64,000 bases of DNA from Dongia_A sp035695765. Lineage in GTDB: Bacteria > Pseudomonadota > Alphaproteobacteria > Dongiales > Dongiaceae. How positions within the stretch are numbered: the first letter of the stretch is position 1; each line of letters opens with the position of its first letter. The notes under the pieces are model-generated. The model was not told the DNA's origin, searched no databases, and saw nothing but the letters and a program-made list of their open reading frames with translations. The stretch is from NCBI GenBank assembly GCA_035695765.1, contig DASRRI010000038.1, positions 21,910-85,909 of the forward strand. The letters run 5' to 3'. The position numbers and the translations under genes were made by a program. Below, one piece after another: positions 33,218-41,312 of the stretch.

Positions 33218-33913
33218 ATGACGCAATCCGGATACAAGCAGTTCTGCCCCCTCGCCATGGCCGCGGAACTGCTCTGCACGCGCTGGACCATGGTATTGCT
33301 GCGCGAACTGGTGGCGGGATCGACGCGCTTCAACGATCTGCGCCGCGGCGTTCCGAAGATGTCTCCAACGCTTCTGTCCCAGCGCCTCAAGGAGCTAGAA
33401 GCCGCCGGCATCATCGCGCGCAGGGAGCTCAGGTCGGAGAGAGGCGTCTTCGAATACCACATGACCGAGGCCGGCATGGACCTCCGCCCCGTTGTCGAGG
33501 CCATGGGCTTCTGGGGCCAGAAATGGATCGAGGCCAGGCTCTCCCTCAAGAACCTCGATCCGTCCCTGCTGATGTGGGACATGCGGCGAAACCTGGACCC
33601 ATGCCCGCTGCCCGACCGGCGCACGGTGATACAGTTTCTGTACCCCGAGCTGCCGGTTTCGAAACGGTCCTGGTGGCTGGTGGTTGAGCCGCGTGGCGAG
33701 GTGGATCTGTGCGGCTACGATCCGGGGTTTGAGGTCGACCTCTATGTCTCGACCGACCTGCGCACGATGACCGCGATCTGGATGGGGCTCACGACCGTCG
33801 CGAAGGAAGGCGAGAAGGTCGCCCTGACCGGAAGCCGAGAAATCGCAGACACCATGCAGGCCTGGCTCGGGCTCAGCCCGTTCGCGGTCGAACCCAAGCG
33901 CGCAGCAGCATAG
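33218..33913 (+). CDS. HxlR-family regulator with C-terminal ligand-type domain
   Basis: 231 residues. The N-terminal winged helix is HxlR type: FCPLAMAAELLCTRWTMVLLRELVAG, TRFNDLRRGVPKMSPTLLSQRL and ELEAAGII. It is followed by an alpha/beta region of about 120 residues (VVEPRGEVDLCGYDPGFEVDLYVSTDLRTM) resembling SCP2-like domains fused to some HxlR proteins, probably a small-molecule pocket. The usual DNA-binding core alone is about 110 residues, so this is a fusion. Divergent from DUF1330 across a palindrome. Confidence 0.85.
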   Translation: MTQSGYKQFCPLAMAAELLCTRWTMVLLRELVAGSTRFNDLRRGVPKMSPTLLSQRLKELEAAGIIARRELRSERGVFEYHMTEAGMDLRPVVEAMGFWGQKWIEARLSLKNLDPSLLMWDMRRNLDPCPLPDRRTVIQFLYPELPVSKRSWWLVVEPRGEVDLCGYDPGFEVDLYVSTDLRTMTAIWMGLTTVAKEGEKVALTGSREIADTMQAWLGLSPFAVEPKRAAA

Positions 33914-34043
33914 GCCTTGAGTCAGGCACAGCCCCGTGCGGAAACCGGGTAGCCGGCCCGCGCGGCAGGCTTGCGCTCCCCGTCCGCGCGATTCATAAGA
34001 AGGCTCCTGCTGGAAGCTGGCCGCCAGCATGCGGGGTGCGCTC

Positions 34044-34382
34044 ATGTTCGAGGAAGAGACCGGAAAGATCCTGGACCGGATGTATGCTGCCATGATGACG
34101 CGGCGCACCGCGGACCCGAAGCAATCCAAGGCGGCCAAGCTGCTGCAGCGCGGACGGCCCAAGATCGCGCGCAAGCTGGGCGAGAACGTGTTCGAAACCA
34201 CCATCGCCGCGATCGGCAAGGATGCCGAGGCCGTGGTCGATGAAAGCGCCAAGCTGCTCTATATGCTGCTCGCTCTGTGGGCCGATTGCGGCGTGGAGCC
34301 CGCGGAAGTGTGGAAAAAGCTGCAAGCCCGCGAAGTCTTCGCCGGCCTTGCCGAGCAACCACAGGACGAGGAGCGTGAGTAG
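34044..34382 (+). CDS. HisE-like protein with damaged metal site
   Basis: 112 residues, clearly homologous to HisE at 27653 (RTADPKQSKAAKLLQRGRP, VFETTIAAIGKDAEAVVDES, LLALWADCGVEPAEVWKKLQAR). Two of the acidic metal ligands are changed: the GEE-x-x-E motif reads Glu47-Asn48-x-x-Glu51, and the E-x-x-D motif reads Glu67-x-x-Lys70. It should not hydrolyse PR-ATP by the usual mechanism; it may be a regulatory or scaffold paralogue, or act on a different substrate. ATG 34044 aligns with HisE; ATG 34029 adds five residues. It abuts a truncated methyltransferase. Confidence 0.82.
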   Translation: MFEEETGKILDRMYAAMMTRRTADPKQSKAAKLLQRGRPKIARKLGENVFETTIAAIGKDAEAVVDESAKLLYMLLALWADCGVEPAEVWKKLQAREVFAGLAEQPQDEERE

Positions 34383-34783
34383 CGCTCAGCGCGTTTTATC
34401 TCGGCTTCCACAATGAAGGCATTGACGGCCGCGCGCGCTGCGTCGCCGGCGATTTCTTCGACGAGGCGCCGGCTGGCGGCGATCTCTATGTCATGAAAAG
34501 CGTGCTGCACAATTGGGATGACAGAGACGCGCACCGCATCCTTGCCACCTGCCGCGCCGTCATGAAACCGGAACCGCGCCTGCTGGTGATCGAGCGCGTG
34601 GTGCCGCCGGGCAATGAGCCGGCCGAAGCCAAATTGTTCGACGTGAACATGCTGGTCGTGGCGGGCGGGTGCGAGCGCATGGAAGAGGAATACTGCGCGC
34701 TGTTCCAGGAATCCGGCCTGGTCCTGGAGCGCGCCGCTGTCACGCGCTCGCCGCTGACCGTGATCGTGGCGCGGCCCGCCTAG
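34379..34783 (+). pseudogene. 5'-truncated O-methyltransferase (Methyltransf_2 type)
   Basis: About 134 codons matching the C-terminal third of a plant-type/polyketide O-methyltransferase: ARCVAGDFFDEAPAGGDLYV, MKSVLHNWDDRDAHRIL, LLVIERVVPPGN, AKLFDVNMLVVAGG and RMEEEYCALFQ. The dimerisation domain and the glycine-rich SAM-binding loop are absent, and the frame opens right at the stop of the HisE-like gene, so the 5' part was deleted. ATG 34493 could still express a 96-residue fragment, but it would not bind SAM. Confidence 0.8.
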
Positions 34784-34982
34784 AGGTTGGCTAACCCATT
34801 CGATCTAGAACGTGGTTAATCCGCCGTTATGCATACCGAAGTGTGGCGCCCTAGGCCGCTTCCGCGCTGGACAGGATTTCACGCTTCGTTATCCTGCTTT
34901 TTAGGTATTCGGCCGGTTTGGGCTGATCGGGCCTGATAAGGCTGACTGCCGGTGACCTCGGACAGTGGGGGAACTAAGGCGG

Positions 34983-37166
34983 ATGCGGCGGAATATTCGG
35001 TCGTTCCTGGCGGCCTTGGCGGCGCTGGGAATGCTTTCGATCCTGGCGACTCAATTGCAGATCCGGCCGGCCGAAGCAGTGGCGTTCGGCGCGGATGACC
35101 GCCGCCCGGTCGCGCGCCTCAAGGGCAGCGAAGGCGGCGCCATCGGCCTCGTCTTCTATCAGGCGGCGAACGGGCAGTTCGCGGCCGGCACCGGCTTCCT
35201 GGTTTCACCCTGCCATGTCCTCACCGCCTATCACGTCGCCGCCGGCGGCGAGCGGGTCGATGAGAAGAGCGCCAGCATGTTCTATGTCGGCGAGGGCAAG
35301 ATCGGCCCGGATTTTCCCGACCTCAACCGCTTCGCCGAATCATCGCCCGCCCATCCGGTGCTGTGGGGACGCTACGTCCGCACCGCCGCGAACAGCAACC
35401 TGCTGGTGCGCGCGCAATCGGTGGAGCGCAACGGTTGGGAAGATTGGGCGCTGCTGGAGCTCGACAAATGCTTCGGCGCTGCACCTTATTCCTACGGCTA
35501 CCTGAAGCTTGCTCCGGTCAGCACGCGCGGGCTGATGACCAGCGGCGCCTCGCTCGCGGCGCGCTCCGTCGGGCTGCCGGGCGACAAGAGCGCGCAGAGC
35601 CTGTGGGAGGATCCGACCTGCCGCCTGATCGGCCAGATCTATGCCTCCGGCTGGCAGCATGATTGCATCACCATTCCCGGCAATTCCGGCGGGCCGATCC
35701 TGGTCAAGGATCCGGTCACGGGCGAAGACCGCGTGGCGGCCATCACCGTCTCGCATATCGCCGTCGAAGGCTTGAGCGTCGATGCCTCCGACGCGCTGGT
35801 GCTGGCGCGCGATGACCCGAACTATTACGACTATCTAGCCATCGCCGTTCCGGTCTCGGGCCTGGTCGAGCGCGTCGAGCCCTATCTGGTGAAGGATGAC
35901 AGGATCGCGCAATTCATCGCGCGCCAGAAGACAGATGATCATTACGGCTCCGATGAATCCGCGGAGGCGATCGCCGATCTCGGCACCGCCATCGCCGCCA
36001 CCCCGGACAAGGCGGAACTCTATGTGCTGCGCGCGATCTGGGACCGCTATGCCGGGCGCGACGACGATGCGCGCCGCGATCTTGCCGCGGTGCTGGCGCT
36101 GGATGCGCATTGCGCACCGGCGCGCTATCTGCGCGGCCGGATGGAACTGGAAAACAGCGACGCGGACAATCTGACGCTCGCGCGCGCGGATTTCACCGCG
36201 CTCGCCGACCGGCACGCCGATTCGCCCGATGTCCTGCTCTATCGCGGCATTGCGGAGAGCCGTGCCTCGTCCTATGACGCGGCGATCGCCGATTTCGACA
36301 TGGTCCTGAAGCATCAATCCAGGAGCGCGGTCGCGCTCAACGAGCGCGGCGATGCCTGGCGCGGGTTGCGCGACTACAAGCGCGCCCTTGCCGATTACAG
36401 CCAGGCGATCAATTTCGCCGGCGACTGGCCTGAGGCCTATCGCGACCGCGGCTATCTCTATCATCTGCTGGCGCGGCACGAAGAAGCGCGCGCCGATTTC
36501 AACCGCGCCATCAAGCTGAATTCGCGCGACGCCGAGGCGTGGAACGGCCGTGCCCTGGTGTCCCTGTCCGAAGGGCGGATGTCCGAGGCCATCAACGACT
36601 TCAACCACGCGATCGAGCTGCTGCCGCAATCGGGCGCCTATTTCGCCAACCGCGCCACCGCGCGCCTGATCGATGGCGACGAGACGCGCGCGATCGAGGA
36701 TTTCCGCCTGGCGGTCCAATACGATCCCGAGGAACCGTTCGTCCACCTGCTGCTCTACATCGCCGAGGCGCGCGCCGGCGACCTGAACGCGGCGAGGGGC
36801 GCGCTCGCTGCCTATGCCGATGCACGGCCGCATGCGGATTGGCCGCAGCCGATCGTCGATCTGTTTCTCGGCCGCGGTGGCATCGACGCGGTGGAGCAGG
36901 CAGCAAAGCTCGCCCATCAGAGCAAGGATGAAGCGGGCCAGCGCTTCGATGCCGATTTCTATCTCGGCCAGTGGGCCCTGCTCACCGGCGATGAGGCCGC
37001 GGCGGCGGCGCACCTCAAGTCGGTCTATGACAGCAGCATGCGCGAGTACCTCGAGTTCGACATCGCCCGCGCCGATCTCGACACCCTCGGCACCCTCGCT
37101 GAGGCCCCCACCCGCACCCCCACCGACAGGCCGCACCAGAACGTGCCGACGGGGAACAAGCGGTAG
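34983..37166 (+). CDS. Secreted trypsin-like protease with C-terminal TPR array
   Basis: 727 residues. Signal sequence about 1-32 (SFLAALAALGMLSILATQL, cleavage near AEA). A chymotrypsin-fold domain carries the triad His84 (LTAYHVAAGG), Asp154 (WEDWALLEL) and Ser235 (PGNSGGPIL), with cysteines at 77, 163, 213 and 228 that could form disulphides. From about 300 onward there are roughly eight tetratricopeptide units (YRDRGYLYHLLARHEEARADF, AWNGRALVSLSEGRMSEAI) to about 700. ATG 34983 follows AAGGCGG; a GTG at 34965 is also open. Predicted to cleave or bind proteins in the periplasm with TPRs as docking surface. No operon partner. Confidence 0.85.
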   Translation: MRRNIRSFLAALAALGMLSILATQLQIRPAEAVAFGADDRRPVARLKGSEGGAIGLVFYQAANGQFAAGTGFLVSPCHVLTAYHVAAGGERVDEKSASMFYVGEGKIGPDFPDLNRFAESSPAHPVLWGRYVRTAANSNLLVRAQSVERNGWEDWALLELDKCFGAAPYSYGYLKLAPVSTRGLMTSGASLAARSVGLPGDKSAQSLWEDPTCRLIGQIYASGWQHDCITIPGNSGGPILVKDPVTGEDRVAAITVSHIAVEGLSVDASDALVLARDDPNYYDYLAIAVPVSGLVERVEPYLVKDDRIAQFIARQKTDDHYGSDESAEAIADLGTAIAATPDKAELYVLRAIWDRYAGRDDDARRDLAAVLALDAHCAPARYLRGRMELENSDADNLTLARADFTALADRHADSPDVLLYRGIAESRASSYDAAIADFDMVLKHQSRSAVALNERGDAWRGLRDYKRALADYSQAINFAGDWPEAYRDRGYLYHLLARHEEARADFNRAIKLNSRDAEAWNGRALVSLSEGRMSEAINDFNHAIELLPQSGAYFANRATARLIDGDETRAIEDFRLAVQYDPEEPFVHLLLYIAEARAGDLNAARGALAAYADARPHADWPQPIVDLFLGRGGIDAVEQAAKLAHQSKDEAGQRFDADFYLGQWALLTGDEAAAAAHLKSVYDSSMREYLEFDIARADLDTLGTLAEAPTRTPTDRPHQNVPTGNKR

Positions 37167-37177
37167 GGGCGCCCGAG

Positions 37178-37226
37178 TGCTGCCCACCGAAACTCGTGGG
37201 TGGTCGCACCAATTGCGACCATGACG
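37178..37226. repeat. Partial copy of the CGTCAT/ATGACG repeat
   Basis: Right-hand half of the 8198-8320 unit: CCGAAACTCGTGGGTGGTCG followed by GCGACCATGACG, against CCGAAATTCGTGGATGGTCG and ...ATGACG at 8.3 kb. The left half is missing or diverged. It lies between convergent genes. Confidence 0.55.
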
Positions 37227-37252
37227 GAGTGGTTGGCGGTGACGTGCAATCC

Positions 37253-38296
37253 TCACCCCGCCTCGAACCCCTTCAGCACGTTGACCGCGTTGATGCCGAG
37301 TGCGATCAGCGCGTAGCCGCCTTCCATCACGAACAAGGTCGGCAGGTCGCAGCTCGCGATCTTCTCCCCCATGCGCAGGTAATCCTCGTGCTGCAGCTTG
37401 AAGCGCGAGATGGGGTCGTGCTCGAACGTGTCGAGGCCGAGTGAGACCACCAGGACCTCCGCGCCATGCTCCAGGATGCGCTCCACTGCGGCGTCCATCG
37501 CGGCATGGTATTCCGGCCATTCGGTGCCCCAGGGCATCGGCAAGTTCACGTGATGGCCTTCGCCGACGCCGATGCCGCGCTCGTCCGCGAATCCTAGAAA
37601 GTACGGGAACTCCTGCTTCGGGTCGGCGTGGATCGAGATGGTGAGCACGTCCGCCCGGTCATAGAAGATCTGCTGTGTCCCGTTGCCGTGATGGTAGTCG
37701 ACGTCGAGGATGGCGACGCGTTTCGCCCCGGCATCGCGGAACGCCTGGGCCGCGATCGCCGCGTTGTTGAGGAAGCAATAGCCGCCATAGAAGTCGCTGC
37801 CGGCATGATGCCCCGGCGGCCGGCAGAGCGAGAACACCGCGCGCTCGCCCGTCGCCACCAGCCGCTGTCCGGTCAAAGCAACCTGCGCCGAAGCCAGGAC
37901 AGCGCGCCAGGTGCCGGCGACGATCGGCGTCCCGGCATCGATCGCGTAGTGGCCGAGCTTGCCGTCGATCGAAGCCGGCACGCGCCGCGTGCGTCCTGCC
38001 GGCAGGAGGCCGGGCACCGGCCACACATGAGGCAGCGCGTCGAAATTGCGCCCCGATCGCACCCAGTCGTCCCAGCAGCCGCGCAGGAACTCCACCAGCC
38101 CGCGATCATGGATTCTGAGAATGGGGTCGAGCCCAAAATCCCGCGGCCCTACCACCTCGCCCAGTTTTTCGGATCTCACGCGCTCGAGCACGATCTCCGC
38201 GCGGCGCGGCATCTCGTGCGGCTTCACCACCTTGCCTTCGAACAGCTCGACATTGCCGTCCTGGTGGCGGTGTTCCTCGCTATAGACCGTGTGCAT
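37253..38296 (-). CDS. HDAC-family acetylpolyamine-amidohydrolase-like enzyme
   Basis: 347-residue zinc amidohydrolase of the histone-deacetylase superfamily. Active-site pair His163-His164 (RPPGHHAGSDFYGGYCFLNN), zinc ligands Asp200 and His202 in DVDYHHGNG, and the third Asp in SLGLDTFEHDP are all present. The GGYCFLNN form is typical of acetylpolyamine amidohydrolases, so the likely reaction is removal of acetyl from a polyamine or similar amine. ATG 38296 starts at MHTVYSEEH, the family N-terminus. A polyamine link to the FAD oxidase at 496 is possible but unproven. Confidence 0.9.
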   Translation of the reverse strand: MHTVYSEEHRHQDGNVELFEGKVVKPHEMPRRAEIVLERVRSEKLGEVVGPRDFGLDPILRIHDRGLVEFLRGCWDDWVRSGRNFDALPHVWPVPGLLPAGRTRRVPASIDGKLGHYAIDAGTPIVAGTWRAVLASAQVALTGQRLVATGERAVFSLCRPPGHHAGSDFYGGYCFLNNAAIAAQAFRDAGAKRVAILDVDYHHGNGTQQIFYDRADVLTISIHADPKQEFPYFLGFADERGIGVGEGHHVNLPMPWGTEWPEYHAAMDAAVERILEHGAEVLVVSLGLDTFEHDPISRFKLQHEDYLRMGEKIASCDLPTLFVMEGGYALIALGINAVNVLKGFEAG

Positions 38297-38397
38297 ATGC
38301 CGCGCCCCTACGCCGATGAATCTGCGCTCAACTTTGCGCAATCCCGGTGATGGGTCAAACTGCGCAGCGGGCCTGGATATCCGCTTGCGCGATGCCG

Positions 38398-38697
38398 CTA
38401 TTGCGCGCCGGTTCCGCTGTCGGCTGGCGCACCGGGTGCGCTGCTGGCGCCGGTGTCCTGGTTCGGCGCGATGGCAGCGGGCTGGTTGCCGCCCTGGCCC
38501 GCGCCATAGCTGCCGCCGGATTGAGTCTGTCCTGGCGGGTAATCGGTTGTCGGCCTGTGGTCCGGGCCAAAGACTTGCCAAGCGGCAAAGCCGAGGACCA
38601 CGACGGCGACAAGGCCAATTGCCCAGCGCAGGCCGCTGGCCTTGTTCGCGCGGATCCGAGGATTGTCGCCGGGATTCGGATCAACTGTGTTGCTCAT
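38398..38697 (-). CDS. Small single-pass membrane protein with a hairpin-masked RBS
   Basis: 99 residues: a polar N-terminus, one transmembrane helix (LRWAIGLVAVVVLGFAAWQVF) and a Gly/Pro/Gln/Ser-rich C-terminal tail. Topology prediction is cytoplasmic N-terminus and periplasmic tail. No family recognised. It resembles the 66-residue protein at 38894 in plan (N-term, one helix, low-complexity tail), and the two are probably related by function. The start codon lies 3 bp from a very stable hairpin that contains its Shine-Dalgarno GAGG (38701-38746). Confidence 0.6.
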   Translation of the reverse strand: MSNTVDPNPGDNPRIRANKASGLRWAIGLVAVVVLGFAAWQVFGPDHRPTTDYPPGQTQSGGSYGAGQGGNQPAAIAPNQDTGASSAPGAPADSGTGAQ

Positions 38698-38700
38698 GGG

Positions 38701-38746
38701 AAACGCCTCGGTTGACCTGATTGTCTTAGGTCAACCGAGGGCGTTT
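38701..38746 (-). promoter_or_regulatory. RBS-containing 18-bp stem-loop upstream of 38398-38697
   Basis: On the minus-strand transcript, AAACGCCCTCGGTTGACCT pairs with AGGTCAACCGAGGCGTTT (18 base pairs, one bulged C, 9-nt loop). The 3' strand contains the only Shine-Dalgarno-like GAGG, nine bases before the ATG at 38697, so the folded RNA would hide the ribosome site. No T-tract follows, arguing against a terminator. Candidate RNA thermometer or protein/ligand-responsive switch. Confidence 0.6.
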
Positions 38747-38803
38747 GCCGCTGTTGCACCAATGCGGCCGACGCAACGAATCAATGCATACGCCAGCCCA
38801 TTG

Positions 38804-38828
38804 CGGCTCCACGCCTGTCGTGGAGCCG
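38804..38828. terminator. Stem-loop CGGCTCCACG/CGTGGAGCCG
   Basis: Perfect 10-bp arms with a 5-nt loop between two small minus-strand genes. No T-tract, so either a processing/stability hairpin or a weak terminator for the gene at 38894. Confidence 0.5.
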
Positions 38829-38854
38829 ATTCGTGATGCGATCGCGAGAACTCC

Positions 38855-38875
38855 GCCGGCGCGGACTGCGCCGGC
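38855..38875 (-). terminator. Stem-loop after the gene at 38894
   Basis: GCCGGCGC and GCGCCGGC around a 5-nt loop, 18 bp past the stop of the gene at 38894 on the minus strand. A GC-rich stem without a clear U-tract; probable transcript end or attenuator. Confidence 0.5.
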
Positions 38876-38893
38876 ACCACGCTGACGCGCGGC

Positions 38894-39094
38894 TTACGGA
38901 GTGGTGGTGGTGCCGCCGCCTTGAGGTGCTGGCGCGGGTGCGGGGGCAGGCGCGGGCGCGGGGGTTTCGGTCGTGGTGCCACCGGCTGCCGGTGTCTCGG
39001 TCCCCAACTCCTTCTTGCCGAAGGCGAACCACAGGACCGCGACCACCACGATCACCACGATCACGCCGACCACCCACTTGGTATTGCTGGACAT
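38894..39094 (-). CDS. Small single-pass membrane protein with Ala-Pro tail
   Basis: 66 residues: MSSNTKW, a strongly hydrophobic helix (VVGVIVVIVVVAVLWFAFG), a short KKELGTE junction and a Thr/Gly then (AP)n tail. No family assigned. Good RBS (GGAGGGAAGG) upstream. Its plan parallels that of the downstream gene at 38398. Three hairpins separate the two genes. Confidence 0.6.
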   Translation of the reverse strand: MSSNTKWVVGVIVVIVVVAVLWFAFGKKELGTETPAAGGTTTETPAPAPAPAPAPAPQGGGTTTTP

Positions 39095-39299
39095 TCCTTC
39101 CCTCCATGGTTCGGGCGGATTGGTTGCGCCCCTATAACGCTGTCAGCCGAAAATGGTTGCAAAAAAGTCGGAGCGCCTGCATGGCTGGCATGCAGGTGGA
39201 CGGGTGGATGTCGCGCCAAAGCCCGCTTAGGATGCGGAACTTGCCGGCCCGACCGGCCGGTCTCCCATCATCTCGATTCAACCTGCGTAGTATTCCTCC

Positions 39300-40265
39300 G
39301 TGACCGGCTCGACTCAAGTGACAACTGCCTTCCCGGCCCTGCGCCAGGACCGGCCGATTTTCGGCATCGCCCTCATCAACCTCGCGGTCCTCGTCTTCAC
39401 CAGCATGGATGCGGTGATCAAGGGCGTGTCGGAAACCTTCCCGACCGGCGAGATCGTGTTCTTCCGCAACCTGTTCGCGTTCGGTCCGATCCTTGGCTTC
39501 ATAATCTGGCAAGGCGGCACCACGCTGCGCACGCGGCACCTTGTGGGGCATCTGCTGCGCGGGCTGTTCGGCGTGTCGGCGATGTATTGCTATTTCCTGT
39601 CGTACAAGCTGCTGCCGCTGTCCGATGCCATCGCCCTCGGCCTGTCGGGGCCGATCTTCCTCACCATCCTCTCGATTCCGTTCCTGGGCGAGAGAGTCGG
39701 CGTCAGGCGCTGGTCAGCTTGCATCGTCGGATTCATCGGCGTGCTCGTCATGACGCGGCCCGGTGCCGGAGTGTGGCAGGCCGAGGCGCTGGTGCCGCTG
39801 CTCGCCGCGGTGTTCTATGCCCTCGCCATGATCTCGATCCGCAAGCTGACCGCGACCGAGCCCAGCGGCATCATCGTGTTCTATTTCACGTTGTTCGCGA
39901 CCGTCGCCGGCCTTGCAACCGCGCCGCTCGGTGCGATCGATCCGGACCTCGCCTGGGTGTGGCCCAGCTCGACCGAATGGCTGATCGTCCTCGCGATCGG
40001 ATTGCTGGGCGGCTGCGCGCAGATCCTCATCACCATCGCCTTCCGCTGCGCGCCGGTCTCGGTCGTCGCGCCGTTCGACTACATGGCGCTGGTCTATGGC
40101 TTCATCCTCGCCTATCTCTGCTTCGAGGAGATTCCCGACGCCTACCTCATCGTCGGCGGCGCGACCGTGGTGGCGAGCGGCATTTATATCGTGCACCGCG
40201 AAACCATCACTGCCCGCGAACGCCGCCGCCAGCAGGCGCCCTCGCCCCTGCCGATGGATGCGTAG
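39300..40265 (+). CDS. EamA/DMT-family transporter (GTG start)
   Basis: 321 residues with ten predicted helices arranged as two EamA repeats (LINLAVLVFTSMDAVIKGVSE, GEIVFFRNLFAFGPIL; second repeat ending PFDYMALVYGFILAYLCFEEIP). Members export amino acids, nucleobases or other metabolites. There is no ATG ahead of the first helix, so the GTG at 39300 is used; no strong Shine-Dalgarno is visible. Convergent with the dehydrogenase at 40269. Confidence 0.85.
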   Translation: MTGSTQVTTAFPALRQDRPIFGIALINLAVLVFTSMDAVIKGVSETFPTGEIVFFRNLFAFGPILGFIIWQGGTTLRTRHLVGHLLRGLFGVSAMYCYFLSYKLLPLSDAIALGLSGPIFLTILSIPFLGERVGVRRWSACIVGFIGVLVMTRPGAGVWQAEALVPLLAAVFYALAMISIRKLTATEPSGIIVFYFTLFATVAGLATAPLGAIDPDLAWVWPSSTEWLIVLAIGLLGGCAQILITIAFRCAPVSVVAPFDYMALVYGFILAYLCFEEIPDAYLIVGGATVVASGIYIVHRETITARERRRQQAPSPLPMDA

Positions 40266-40268
40266 GGA

Positions 40269-41177
40269 CTAACCCTTCGCCGCCTTCGCCAGGTCTATCC
40301 CGGCGATCTGCGCATAGAGGCGCGCGACCGAGGAATCATCGTCGCGGCCCATGCCGGCGGCGGCGCTCATCAGGTACATCTGCAGGGCGGCGGAGGCGAT
40401 CGGCACCGGGAATCTTGCGCCGCGCGCCATGTCCTGCACGATGCCGAGGTCCTTCACGAAGATCTCGATCGCGCTGCGCGGTGTGTAGTCGTTGTCGAGC
40501 ACGTGCTGCATGCGGTTCTCGAAGCACCAGGAATTCCCGGCGGACTTGGTGATCACCTCATAAACCTTGCGCAGATCCAGCCCCTGCTTCGCCGCGAAGG
40601 CCATGGCCTCGCTGGCGACCGCGATATGCACGCCGGCCAGCAGCTGGTTGATCATCTTGAAGGCCGCGCCCGTGCCGGCCTCGTCGCCCAGCTCATAGAT
40701 GTTGGCGGCCATGGCCGCGAGCGCGGGGCGCGCCTGCGCGAACGCCGCGCGGCTGCCCGAGGCGAGGATGGTGAGCGCACCCTCCGCCGCCCGCGTCGCC
40801 CCGCCGCTGATCGGCGCGTCGAGATAATGCCGGCCCGTCGCCTCCAGCCGCGCGGCCAGCCTGCGTGCCGCTTCCGGATCCATGGTCGCCGAGGAGATGA
40901 AGACGCCGCCCTTGGCCAGGGTCTCTGCGGCACCGCCGGCGCCAAACAGGATGGATTCGGTCTGGGCCGCGTTCACCACCACCGAGACCACAATGTCTAC
41001 ATGCTTCGCGGCCTCGGCCGGAGTTGCGGCACCTGCTCCGCCTTCGGCCACGAAGCGCGCGACCTGGGCCGCGCTGACGTCGCAGCCGGTAACGGCAAGG
41101 CCGGCGCGCTTCAGCGACAGCGCCATGCCAAATCCCATCGAGCCGAGTCCGATCACGGCAACGCGTTGCTGGGCCAT
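40269..41177 (-). CDS. 3-hydroxyisobutyrate-dehydrogenase-family oxidoreductase (LtnD-like)
   Basis: 302 residues. N-terminal NAD-binding VIGLGSMGFGMALSLKRAG (GxGxMG); substrate motif DAPISGGATRAAEGALTI; catalytic Lys in FKMINQLLAGVHIA; C-terminal FVKDLGIVQDMA. The KxxNQLLAGVHIA and MGRDDDSSV forms resemble L-threonate dehydrogenase relatives, but neighbouring otnK/otnC genes are absent. It oxidises a beta-hydroxyacid with NAD(P). Single gene. Confidence 0.85.
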   Translation of the reverse strand: MAQQRVAVIGLGSMGFGMALSLKRAGLAVTGCDVSAAQVARFVAEGGAGAATPAEAAKHVDIVVSVVVNAAQTESILFGAGGAAETLAKGGVFISSATMDPEAARRLAARLEATGRHYLDAPISGGATRAAEGALTILASGSRAAFAQARPALAAMAANIYELGDEAGTGAAFKMINQLLAGVHIAVASEAMAFAAKQGLDLRKVYEVITKSAGNSWCFENRMQHVLDNDYTPRSAIEIFVKDLGIVQDMARGARFPVPIASAALQMYLMSAAAGMGRDDDSSVARLYAQIAGIDLAKAAKG

Positions 41178-41312
41178 AGTGCGATCCTCCGAATGACGGG
41201 GCGAACAGCTTCGCCCACCTCAAGCTCCGGCGCAACGCGTGACCTGGGCGCGTGACTTGGGCGCGCAAACGACGTTATGCTTGTTCGATTCACGCGACCG
41301 GAGTGGCGCGTC

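Noticed and set aside
35835..37520. 561-codon minus-strand frame
   Set aside because: Lies over the protease-TPR gene, which has a signal peptide, intact triad and TPR pattern on the plus strand.
38701..38746. Intrinsic terminator reading of the hairpin
   Set aside because: No U-tract, and the hairpin is three bases from a start codon; an RBS-masking role fits better.
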